This document shows positions 15,864 through 23,424 of a DNA stretch of 28,260 nucleotides, one piece after another; the stretch's first letter is position 1, and each line of letters begins with the position of its first letter. The translations under genes were made by a program, and so were the position numbers. Under the pieces are notes generated by a model that saw nothing but the letters and a program-made list of their open reading frames with translations, made no database searches and was not told the DNA's origin. The DNA comes from JBCCTX01 sp964468435. Lineage in GTDB: Bacteria; Bacteroidota; Bacteroidia; J057. Location of the stretch: positions 1-28,260 of the forward strand of contig CAYXVE010000059.1 in NCBI GenBank assembly GCA_964468435.1, read 5' to 3'.

Positions 15864-16924
15864 AAAGTGATGGATAAGTTGACTATAAATTCGTCGGAGT
15901 TCTTTTGTATGGTAAAAAGGTGTTTATGAGGATAGATCAACCTGAGACGCTGCTTCATGTTTTCCAGCCCTATCCCTCCTGTTTTATCCTTTCTGCTATC
16001 CTCATCATAACTGTTCCTTACTTCCAGTCTTAAATATACGCCACTTATCTCAATGGTTGCGTGTATCCAGCCCCGCTGGGTATGCTCTACATTCCCATGT
16101 TTGATAGCATTTTCAAACAAGGGAATGAATAACATAGGAGGAATCTGTATTCTATTGGGATCTCCGATGACCTCAAACACGATCTGCTGGGGATGCTCGG
16201 TTTTGAGCTGCTGTAACTCCAGATAATTGCGTATATAGCGGATTTCATTTACCAGGGGCACTTTTTCTACATTAGAGTCATACAGCATATATCGCATCAG
16301 GCTGGACAATTTGAGTATCATATGAGCAGCTTTATCTGAGCCTGTATAGGTGAGTGTATAAATATTATTGAGCGCATTAAAGAGAAAATGGGGATTGATC
16401 TGCGTTCGCAAAAACTTAAGCTCTGCTTCCATCTGCTGGCGCTGATACTGTATCCGGTCGTACCAGACATGCCACATTCGCAACGGCGCTGTCATCAGTA
16501 GCATCATTAGGCTGGCAATATATACCCCAGGTTTATATCTCATAGCAGCTATGGCCTCATTTGATTGTATAAAATCCCGGGTCTTTTCATCCATCTGGGG
16601 TATCCACCACAGATCTGATCCTGCCTGCATATGAGACAGATAGTAATTGTCCACCATATTTCTGCCAAATGAAAAGACGCTGATAATAATGACTAATCCC
16701 ACGATATACGGTCCCCACTTCTGTCTTTCCAAATAATGAGGCATGAGATACCTCAAATGGATGTAGACCAGGGGGAAGTGAAACAAAAATGAACCCAAAG
16801 TCCTGATGATAGTGATAGGCATACCAACCCAACCACTGAGTATAAATATCTGTACAGACACATACCCTACCCAGAATAATAAATGCAAGGCCCAGTTGGT
16901 CTGCTTTCTGGTGATCTCTCTCAT
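15860..16924 (-). CDS. LytS-type sensor histidine kinase
   Basis: 354-residue membrane kinase of the His_kinase (LytS/YehU) type common in Bacteroidota. Four predicted membrane segments (about 11-30, 36-60, 72-90, 133-150) with an external loop between the third and fourth; then the phospho-acceptor box FLRTQINPHFLFNALNNIYT (His179), an N-box-like FIPLFENAIKHG and a G-box GGIGLENMKQRL. Signal sensed is unknown; there is no recognised extracellular ligand domain beyond the 40-residue loop. The gene overlaps the response regulator by 4 bp and is divergent from the lipoprotein gene at 17154. Confidence 0.93.
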   Translation of the reverse strand: MREITRKQTNWALHLLFWVGYVSVQIFILSGWVGMPITIIRTLGSFLFHFPLVYIHLRYLMPHYLERQKWGPYIVGLVIIISVFSFGRNMVDNYYLSHMQAGSDLWWIPQMDEKTRDFIQSNEAIAAMRYKPGVYIASLMMLLMTAPLRMWHVWYDRIQYQRQQMEAELKFLRTQINPHFLFNALNNIYTLTYTGSDKAAHMILKLSSLMRYMLYDSNVEKVPLVNEIRYIRNYLELQQLKTEHPQQIVFEVIGDPNRIQIPPMLFIPLFENAIKHGNVEHTQRGWIHATIEISGVYLRLEVRNSYDEDSRKDKTGGIGLENMKQRLRLIYPHKHLFTIQKNSDEFIVNLSITL

Positions 16925-16998
16925 TTCTTTTTAAGGTAAAATAGCTTTTTAGAAATATTTAACGCCAATACTTCCTATCAAATTCCATTTTTTCTCAA

Positions 16999-17084
16999 TG
17001 AACGTTCATTTTTATCCCGCCAGAATAGCCCTCAATCTAACATTCGTAAATATATCCATTGATATAAATTTATCGTACGTTCAT
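16999..17084. promoter_or_regulatory. LytTR-like binding sites between kinase and lipoprotein genes
   Basis: AACGTTCAT (17001-17009) and TACGTTCAT (17076-17084) both fit the published LytTR half-site pattern [TA][AC][CA]GTTN[AG][TG] at every position. The first is embedded in the palindrome TGAACGTTCA (16999-17008), so the minus strand carries the motif as well. The second lies about 45-53 bp before the predicted start of the lipoprotein transcript, a normal activator position. Spacing differs from the 12-13 bp direct repeat usual for the family. Confidence 0.45.
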
Positions 17085-17092
17085 TGAAATCA

Positions 17093-17124
17093 TTTGAGTG
17101 CACCAGATGCACGTGATACATTTG
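17093..17124 (+). promoter_or_regulatory. Consensus promoter of lipoprotein gene
   Basis: TTTG (17093-17096), 20-bp spacer and TACATTTG (17117-17124) match the Bacteroidota promoter at every defined position. It overlaps the upstream ATG of the open frame (17094), which shows that the real start is the Met at 17154. Confidence 0.75.
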
Positions 17125-17153
17125 ATTCAAATGTTAAACCTAAAAATTCGATT

Positions 17154-17978
17154 ATGCAAAACGCAAAAGTCTTAGCTCTCTTCGCCATGCTGATAACCTT
17201 GCTTCTTTCAGCCTGTAATGAAGTGGAAGATTCCATGCCAGGTACTGATGAGGTGGACGAACAAACCATCCAAAATGTGCTATACGCACAAAGTCAGTTT
17301 GATGAAGCCCTGGTGGTAGCTGATGATGCACTATCTAGCAGCAGCGTCCGGAGTACTTCAGAAAATCTCTGTGCAGATATATCTCTGGATACTGCTACCC
17401 AGATCTTAATTCTGGATTTTGGAGCGGGATGTACTGGTAACTGGGGAAGCGAGCGTGCAGGTAAGATTACGATCGAGTATGAAAGGATCACGCTATTTCC
17501 CGGTGCTTACAACATGACCTTTGACAACTACGTATCAGAGGGAGTAACCCTTAATGGTACCGTAAGTGTAGATGGTTTTACCCGCGATGACGATGGGAAT
17601 CTGTTCTACAAGGTAGAAATTATCAACGGGTCGCTCGTGTTCCCAGATGGTGAGGTTATTACCCATTCTTCTTCACGTACCTTCACCTGGACCGAAGGAG
17701 AGGGTACCAAAGACATTACGGACAATATATTTGAACTCACAGGTAGTTTTTCCGGGACAACCATTGATGATGTAAATTATACGGTATCCCTTCAGACTCC
17801 GTTGATCCTGAATACAGATTGCTTTGAAAGTGGATATGCCTATGCTTCTTCCGGTACAGTGCTGATCGACCTCAGTACACTTGTCGACGATATAACGGTT
17901 GATTTTGGTGACGGGACCTGTGATGCTGAAGCAACTTATACCTACAGAGGTAGAACTAAGACTTTTGATTTGAAGTAA
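17154..17978 (+). CDS. Lipoprotein of unknown function
   Basis: 274 residues from the chosen Met. A hydrophobic signal segment ends in LLLSAC, a good lipobox, so the mature protein is lipid-anchored with an acidic start (NEVEDSMPGTDEVDE), possibly reaching the outer membrane. The remainder is rich in beta strands and Thr/Gly (for example LNGTVSVDGFTRDDDGNLFY), with four Cys after the lipobox, and ends in a RGRTKTFDL strand; I do not recognise a named domain. The upstream frame to 17094 is excluded by the promoter. The gene is divergent from the LytS/LytTR operon, and putative LytTR sites lie directly upstream of its promoter, suggesting control by that system. A hairpin follows 50 bp after the stop. 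Confidence 0.75.
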   Translation: MQNAKVLALFAMLITLLLSACNEVEDSMPGTDEVDEQTIQNVLYAQSQFDEALVVADDALSSSSVRSTSENLCADISLDTATQILILDFGAGCTGNWGSERAGKITIEYERITLFPGAYNMTFDNYVSEGVTLNGTVSVDGFTRDDDGNLFYKVEIINGSLVFPDGEVITHSSSRTFTWTEGEGTKDITDNIFELTGSFSGTTIDDVNYTVSLQTPLILNTDCFESGYAYASSGTVLIDLSTLVDDITVDFGDGTCDAEATYTYRGRTKTFDLK

Positions 17979-18027
17979 ATGTTAGTCGCTAGAAGTAATT
18001 GAACAAACCCAATTGATCAATTTATAT

Positions 18028-18061
18028 TTCAAAACATACGGTTTATTCCGTATGTTTTGAA
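18028..18061. terminator. Perfect hairpin after lipoprotein gene
   Basis: CAAAACATACGG (18030-18041) and CCGTATGTTTTG (18048-18059) pair perfectly around a TTTATT loop, extendable by two pairs. The A-rich and T-rich arm ends could work as a bidirectional terminator, though no long T tract follows. Confidence 0.65.
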
Positions 18062-18086
18062 GCAATATTCTTAAACCATATTTGCT

Positions 18087-18890
18087 ATGATTGTAGAAGA
18101 ATTTTTCCGGGATTTGATGTGGTATCACAAGGGACTGCTTATTTATATGTTGATTACCCTGCGCTATCTGGTGATTGCTGGATTTGCGTTTGTCGTATTT
18201 TATGTCTGGAAAAAAAATCCCTGGAGAGACCGGAAAATCCAAACACGTCCTTCCAAAAGTAGCCAGTATAGGAAAGAGATTTATTATTCTCTTTCTACCT
18301 TTGTCATTTTCACAGCTACGGCCCTCATGATAATATATCTTACCAGAAAGGGATATACCCAAATATATGACTCCGTGGCGGAATATGGCTGGGGATACTT
18401 TTTGATAAGTATTATCATCATGGTCTTCCTACATGATACTTACTTTTACTGGACTCACCGTTGGATGCATCATCCCCGAATTTTTCGTCATGTACATCTG
18501 GTTCATCATTTGTCTAACAATCCATCACCCTGGGCAGCTTTTTCCTTCCATCCTATCGAAGCAGTAATTGAGGCAGCTATTCTTCCCCTGATCGTATTCC
18601 TTTTACCTGTACATCCAGTAGCCATTTTTCTGTTTCTGCTTTTCATGATCCTGTTTAATGTACTAGGGCATCTGGGATATGAAATCTTTCCTCGTCAGTT
18701 TATTCAGAGCCTCTGGGGGAAATTTTTCAATTCTTCCACCCATCACAATATGCATCACAAGTATTTCAAATATAATTTTGGACTGTACTTTAACTTATGG
18801 GATAGATGGAGGCAGACCAATCATCCCCAATATGAGTCGCATTTCAGGGATATCACTCAAAAAAAAGACCATTTACCCGCTCAATCCTGA
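18087..18890 (+). CDS. Sterol desaturase / fatty acid hydroxylase superfamily protein
   Basis: 267-residue integral membrane protein with the di-iron histidine clusters of the family: HDTYFYWTHRWMHH (His 116, 124, 128, 129), RHVHLVHH (135-141) and STHHNMHHKY (219-224), interspersed with hydrophobic segments (about 20-40, 70-86, 103-115, 165-193). Predicted to hydroxylate or desaturate a lipid, carotenoid or sterol-like molecule using O2; substrate cannot be told. The polyprenyl diphosphate synthase gene starts 35 bp downstream, which makes an isoprenoid substrate an attractive guess but not more, since that gene has its own -7 element. A one-mismatch -7 element (CATATTTG, 18077-18084) sits right before the ATG. 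Confidence 0.88.
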   Translation: MIVEEFFRDLMWYHKGLLIYMLITLRYLVIAGFAFVVFYVWKKNPWRDRKIQTRPSKSSQYRKEIYYSLSTFVIFTATALMIIYLTRKGYTQIYDSVAEYGWGYFLISIIIMVFLHDTYFYWTHRWMHHPRIFRHVHLVHHLSNNPSPWAAFSFHPIEAVIEAAILPLIVFLLPVHPVAIFLFLLFMILFNVLGHLGYEIFPRQFIQSLWGKFFNSSTHHNMHHKYFKYNFGLYFNLWDRWRQTNHPQYESHFRDITQKKDHLPAQS

Positions 18891-18904
18891 GAATGCATCT
18901 GCTA

Positions 18905-18912
18905 TATTTTTG
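18905..18912 (+). promoter_or_regulatory. -7 element before polyprenyl synthase gene
   Basis: TATTTTTG matches TAnnTTTG and lies 13 bp before the ATG at 18926, so the transcript would have a leader of fewer than 10 nt. No clear -33 TTTG seen. Confidence 0.45.
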
Positions 18913-18925
18913 CTAACTTGTCGCA

Positions 18926-19897
18926 ATGAAAGATAGCTCAGGTCTCAAACAACTGATCGACCAGTATTTTACCAGTCTTAAACTCGAACAGCGTCTGCCA
19001 ATACGTTTGTACGAACCGATGGATTATATCCTAAAATTAAAAGCCAAGCGGATGCGTCCTACCCTGACGATGCTGAGCTATCATGCTGTATCTGGCCAAC
19101 CTGCCGAAGAGGCGATTGACCTAGCTACTGCCGTAGAATTATTTCACAACTTCACGTTGATGCATGATGATATCATGGACCGAGCACCTGTCAGAAGAGG
19201 AAAGCCTGCCGTACATAAGGTTTGGGGAGAGGATGTCGCCATCTTGTCGGGAGATGCCTTGTTTGCCTATTCTGTGGGTTTTGTCAGTAAAAGATTTCCC
19301 GACGTTGCTCATCGTCTATGTGAAGAATATTCCAGGGTAGCACTCATCGTGTGTGAAGGACAAATGGATGATATGGATCTGTCAGAATCCGAGTCTGTGT
19401 CTATCTCACAGTATATGGACATGATCCGCAAAAAAACAGCTACCCTCATCGGCGGTTGTATGAGTCTCGGTGCAATGGCAGGCGGAGCCTCGGAGGATGT
19501 AGTGGCGAAATTTTATGCTTTTGGAGAGCAGGTAGGCCTAGCCTTTCAACTTCAGGATGATCTCATGGATGCCTTTCCCCCAGAATCCTTTGGAAAACAG
19601 GTAGGGGGCGATATACTCGAAAAGAAAAAGACCTATCTCTATATTAAAGCACTAGAACTGGCTGATGAAGCTGAACGAAAAAGGCTGAGATTTCTGTATG
19701 AAGAGGAAGAAAATCCCCATAAGAAGATTAGTGAGGTCCTGGGTATCTTCAGATTACTGGATATCGAAAATCACACCCTGGATCTTATCCAACATTATTT
19801 TGATTCTGCTCGTATTATTGGAGATAAAATTGCTACTAAAATAAACTTTGAACCTATCAGATTATATTTACAGGAAATAGCCAAAAGACAGATTTAG
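18926..19897 (+). CDS. Polyprenyl (geranylgeranyl-type) diphosphate synthase
   Basis: Trans-isoprenyl diphosphate synthase of 323 residues. First Asp-rich motif DDIMD (81-85) within LMHDDIMDRAPVRRGKPAVH, second DDLMD (211-215) within LAFQLQDDLMDAF, plus the early RMRPTL substrate-binding stretch. It condenses isopentenyl diphosphate with allylic diphosphates; product chain length (C15, C20 or longer for quinones) cannot be settled from sequence alone. Cytosolic. It is followed after 23 bp by the rhomboid gene and preceded by the hydroxylase gene, all on the same strand, so the three may be co-transcribed in part. Confidence 0.92.
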   Translation: MKDSSGLKQLIDQYFTSLKLEQRLPIRLYEPMDYILKLKAKRMRPTLTMLSYHAVSGQPAEEAIDLATAVELFHNFTLMHDDIMDRAPVRRGKPAVHKVWGEDVAILSGDALFAYSVGFVSKRFPDVAHRLCEEYSRVALIVCEGQMDDMDLSESESVSISQYMDMIRKKTATLIGGCMSLGAMAGGASEDVVAKFYAFGEQVGLAFQLQDDLMDAFPPESFGKQVGGDILEKKKTYLYIKALELADEAERKRLRFLYEEEENPHKKISEVLGIFRLLDIENHTLDLIQHYFDSARIIGDKIATKINFEPIRLYLQEIAKRQI

Positions 19898-19920
19898 CCT
19901 GGTTGTAACGCAGTGGAAAT

Positions 19921-20547
19921 ATGGAAGAAATTACTTATATCATCAAAAATGCGCCTGTAGCAGGAGTAATCTTTGTACTAACCCTGATTACGAGTATTAA
20001 GGCATTTAATGATCCAGCCCTGAAGGCCAATTTTATTTTTAACCCCTACCGGGTTACCCGCAACAAAGAGTATCGCAGAATACTCACGCATGGTCTGATA
20101 CATGCAGATACGATGCACCTGGCCTTCAATATGCTGACCTTTTACTTCTTCGCATTCTTCTTCGAAGAACTTATTGGCCACTGGCAATTTGCTGTTTTCT
20201 ACGTAGCCAGTCTTACACTCAGTTCGCTTACGACCCTTTTCAAACACCGTGACAACCCAGCGTATAACGCTCTGGGTGCCTCAGGCGCTGTAAGTGCTAT
20301 CGTGCTGGGGGTGGTGATGTTTTACCCCGATATCCCACTTCGCATCCTGTTCATTCCGATAGATATCCCAGGATGGTTACTTGCCATAGCATTTATGGCT
20401 TTCAGCCATTACGCTTCCAGGAACCGCAATGATAACATTGGACATGAGGCTCACCTTTGGGGAGCTATCTCAGGTATCGTGCTGACGATTCTGCTCAAAC
20501 CCGTGGTCATCGAGTATTTCAAAGCCTTCTTGGAAAGGACTTTTTAA
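19921..20547 (+). CDS. Rhomboid family intramembrane serine protease
   Basis: 208-residue membrane protein with six likely membrane helices. Rhomboid marks: THGLIHADTMHLAFNM with the His/Asn pair (H66, N70), the nucleophile in LGASGAVSAI (S121 of GxSG) and the catalytic His in GHEAHLWGAISG (H178). The catalytic dyad is therefore complete and the protein is predicted to be active on membrane proteins of the inner membrane. Natural substrates are unknown. Its stop codon (TAA, 20545-20547) overlaps the stop codon of the convergent gene (20544-20546) through a shared TTAA. Confidence 0.94.
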   Translation: MEEITYIIKNAPVAGVIFVLTLITSIKAFNDPALKANFIFNPYRVTRNKEYRRILTHGLIHADTMHLAFNMLTFYFFAFFFEELIGHWQFAVFYVASLTLSSLTTLFKHRDNPAYNALGASGAVSAIVLGVVMFYPDIPLRILFIPIDIPGWLLAIAFMAFSHYASRNRNDNIGHEAHLWGAISGIVLTILLKPVVIEYFKAFLERTF

Positions 20548-22091
20548 AACGGAAAGTTCAAAGAAACTTCCAAAGGATTCCGCTTGTTAAAGATAAGTCC
20601 CCAGTCGTCATTCTCAAATTTGAGATCAGCGTTTCCACCCGGACTAATGGTGGTGCGGGTATACTCAAATACGTTGGCATTGGCTTGCAGGAAGATGTTA
20701 TTGCACACGATGAAGGAAAACCCAACGAATAACTCTCCTCCATATCTAAATAAGTCGTCATCTGCTACCTCTTCACCCGTAGTAGAATCCGAAAATTCGT
20801 AGCTTGAGGTTCCAATACCTATGGGAAATGCCAATCCTGTCAAAAGATCCACATTAGGACCTAGACCCTTGGTGATCATGATTTTAGGTCTAGCACAAAA
20901 CCATTGTTCGGTCTGCGATGCAAAGTCATCATCAATACCGGTACGGTCATACATCAGTTCCAGGCCACCCAGAAACTGTCCAGATCCGTAGTTACAAATA
21001 GGATTTCCTATCGGTGTAAGATATTGTGCTCCTGCACATATGCTGTATTCGCCCCCTTTACGATAACCAAATCCAAGCTTTCCACCAAGCGTTTGTTTAT
21101 AGATAATCCCTGAACCTCCCTGGAAGCTACCTGCTGATGTGTCTCCTGTATAAGTGGGTGCAAAATGCTGCGTTGAGGTATTTACTGCTGGTTCATCTTT
21201 TTTACGTCCGGATGTCGATGTTACCGGCTGCGTAGTCTGAGGGGTATTGCCACAACAAGCTGCATCCTGGAGTGTTACAGTGGGTTGGCCAACACTCTGA
21301 AACCGGAGATCACTGATAGACTGACTACTCAAGTTGCTGTTTATATCTGCTGTTATCTTTACATTTATGCGCTTAACGTTATCTCCTGAGGTAGTCGCAC
21401 AATTACAATTTAAAATATAGGTATGTTCAATTTCCCAGATGATTTGGGGATAGTCTATTTGTTTGAAAAATAATCTACCTGACTCTGTCCCCCTGCATCC
21501 TTCCATATTATCTGAACCATAATAAATGGTCATATAATTAAATGATCCGGGCGATTGGGGTGCCTTTTTCATCGGCTGGAGCACATCGTATAATTCCCGC
21601 AGAGCAGTTTGTATCGTTTGTGGGTGTTCCCCTATATCTTTTCCCGTAAAATTGGAAACAAAGTCTCCATAGTTAGCACTTACTTCCAAAGCACTGTATA
21701 CAAAAACCCCTGGAGCGGTCATGCTATTATTGAAATTACCCAACTGATTGGAGAGGGTGATGATCTTCTGATCTACTGTTTCCATCATTTCCAGGAAACC
21801 TGGATTTGACGGATTTCCTTTACCAGATGCATAAACAGCATTTCTGGGATAGCTTTTCATCTTGTCATAGTGAATCTGCAACATGCGTTTGACTTCGGCC
21901 ATACAAGGCAGATTGGCCAATGTTGCATTTCCCATAACGGGATCAGGCATACTACTTCCCTCAAACTGATGTATTACTTCACGTAGTGAATTTAGACTTT
22001 CCTGTGTGAATTTGGACTGTGCGTGTACCTGATTGAGAAAGACATACAAAAAGATGTGAAAGAGCAGGTAATTACGTAGTTGTAAATGCAT
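20544..22091 (-). CDS. Secreted protein of unknown function, barrel-like C-terminus
   Basis: 515 residues with a signal peptide ending at QVHAQ (about residue 25). The first half is helical then strand-rich, with a Cys-containing patch (YILNCNCATT and DAACCGNTPQ). A Ser/Thr/Pro-rich linker (about 290-325) follows, then a C-terminal half of alternating strands (GSGIIYKQTLGGKLGFGYR and following) ending VSLNFPF, like an outer-membrane beta-barrel or porin-like domain. I do not recognise a family. A -7 element on its strand lies at 22115-22122. It converges on the rhomboid gene with overlapping stop codons and no terminator between. Confidence 0.6.
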   Translation of the reverse strand: MHLQLRNYLLFHIFLYVFLNQVHAQSKFTQESLNSLREVIHQFEGSSMPDPVMGNATLANLPCMAEVKRMLQIHYDKMKSYPRNAVYASGKGNPSNPGFLEMMETVDQKIITLSNQLGNFNNSMTAPGVFVYSALEVSANYGDFVSNFTGKDIGEHPQTIQTALRELYDVLQPMKKAPQSPGSFNYMTIYYGSDNMEGCRGTESGRLFFKQIDYPQIIWEIEHTYILNCNCATTSGDNVKRINVKITADINSNLSSQSISDLRFQSVGQPTVTLQDAACCGNTPQTTQPVTSTSGRKKDEPAVNTSTQHFAPTYTGDTSAGSFQGGSGIIYKQTLGGKLGFGYRKGGEYSICAGAQYLTPIGNPICNYGSGQFLGGLELMYDRTGIDDDFASQTEQWFCARPKIMITKGLGPNVDLLTGLAFPIGIGTSSYEFSDSTTGEEVADDDLFRYGGELFVGFSFIVCNNIFLQANANVFEYTRTTISPGGNADLKFENDDWGLIFNKRNPLEVSLNFPF

Positions 22092-22114
22092 GGATTATTA
22101 TCAGTATTTGCAAG

Positions 22115-22122
22115 CAAAAATA
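22115..22122 (-). promoter_or_regulatory. -7 element before the 515-residue protein gene
   Basis: Minus-strand TATTTTTG (22122-22115) matches TAnnTTTG, 24 bp before the start codon at 22091. No -33 TTTG at the usual distance. Confidence 0.4.
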
Positions 22123-22274
22123 TTTGCCAATGAAAAAATATAGGCATTAAGTTATATAAAAATAATAGTACAAAAATATAATACTTATAATTCCCATCAA
22201 TTTCACGAGTGAATTGACACAATCCATGGCTAAGCTGACAATACCGAACAGGTATAATATCTTGGTTTCGTATT

Positions 22275-22310
22275 ATATAAAAGCCGGCCGGTATATCATC
22301 CGGTCCGGCT
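22275..22310 (-). terminator. Intrinsic terminator after LCIB-type gene
   Basis: Minus-strand GC-rich hairpin, arms AGCCGGACCGG (22310-22300) and CCGGCCGGCT (22291-22282) with one bulged base, followed by TTTTATATAAT. It lies 55 bp past the stop codon of the gene at 22366. Confidence 0.75.
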
Positions 22311-22365
22311 CTACACAGTCATCTTATATAGTATGCCGATTGAACGACATATCACTATCAAAAAG

Positions 22366-23076
22366 CTATTTCGATTCGATAATTTCGAAATTACGCACAT
22401 CAAAATAATCATCCAGCCCGTAGTCTGTATTGATAATGATACCCCCAAGCAACACAATGCGATCTACTTGAAATTCATCTTTTGTCCGTTCAACATACTC
22501 ATGGATTTTTTTATCAATTATTTCAAATGTAATTTCCGTAATGTACTTTTCGGGATGATCTGCATGTATAATCTCCTCTCTGCGGTCTATAAGGCTTTCT
22601 TCGAGTTTCATTTGTTGATAATCGTCATCTCTCATTTGGGGTTTGTAATGAGGATCATCCTTAAATCGTTTTAACGCTAACATCAATGCTCCACATGAAT
22701 CTCCAGCCTGGTCTTGTCTGGGACGGTACATTTTCCCTAGTTCTTTATCGAGCGTAACCCCAATATGTGGTCCGTAAAAAATAAACGCTGTACCATTATC
22801 TGGAATATGATGAGCAAAGGCTGTCATGCCCGTCTCCCCGGCAAATGGTAGTCCTCCTAATCCCCCCATGATAAAAGGGCCAAATAATACATTAAAAAAG
22901 GTCGTGGATGGAACATTGATATCATCCGAACAGACTGATGTAGCCATCAAGACTCTGGATACATCAATCTTGTTCTCATTTTGCATGATTCCCAGATACC
23001 TGATCGAAGTATCTTTTGCATCAATGGCATTGGGAAAATACTGTTTTACAATTTGATCAAATTTACGCTGTAACAT
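22366..23076 (-). CDS. LCIB-type (theta-class) carbonic anhydrase homologue
   Basis: 236 residues, no signal peptide, predicted cytosolic. The core matches the LCIB/LCIC C-terminal family known from algal CO2-concentrating mechanisms: ATSVCSDDINV, FGPFIMGGLGGLPFAGETG, AFAHHIPDNGT, FYGPHIGVT and QAGDSCGALM. By comparison with the beta-carbonic-anhydrase-like active site described for LCIB, C49, H104 and C128 are the predicted zinc ligands and D51 the likely partner of an Arg dyad; all three ligands are present. The last third (residues 140-236) is a charged helical region. Predicted activity is reversible CO2 hydration, though some family members are inactive in vitro. It stands alone between intergenic regions of 274 and 348 bp, with its own terminator. 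Confidence 0.75.
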   Translation of the reverse strand: MLQRKFDQIVKQYFPNAIDAKDTSIRYLGIMQNENKIDVSRVLMATSVCSDDINVPSTTFFNVLFGPFIMGGLGGLPFAGETGMTAFAHHIPDNGTAFIFYGPHIGVTLDKELGKMYRPRQDQAGDSCGALMLALKRFKDDPHYKPQMRDDDYQQMKLEESLIDRREEIIHADHPEKYITEITFEIIDKKIHEYVERTKDEFQVDRIVLLGGIIINTDYGLDDYFDVRNFEIIESK

Positions 23077-23424
23077 ATTTTGTATTGAATTTTGGATTTT
23101 TTAATGTGAAGAAACGTTAATCTAATATATGGGTTATAATTGGTATATTCAATTCAGTACATTTCAGATGAAATATCAAAAGCAACTTTGATCAGTAATT
23201 TTTTCCAGTAAATAATATTGTCTTAGATATATAGCATCATGTAAAATCTTTCTCCATAATCTCTTCTATACAGAGGTAATCTAACCTAACAGTCAACAAA
23301 AGATTTGTATGACTGGGAATCTATCCATTAGATATTTAAGATTCTTCCATACAAGAAGATTTTTTTATAAGTTTATCAAACAACCCGACATAATTTTTAA
23401 CGATTCTCAAATACAATACTTACC
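23077..23424. other. Gene-free divergent spacer
   Basis: 348 bp between the LCIB-type gene and the DUF5916 gene. I see no gene or perfect promoter. TAAGTTTA (23368-23375) is one base from the -7 consensus on the plus strand, about 50 bp before the DUF5916 start. Confidence 0.45.

Noticed and set aside
23341..23368. Weak TCTTC/GAAGA hairpin followed by seven T as a terminator
   Set aside because: Only five base pairs and no gene ends upstream on that strand.
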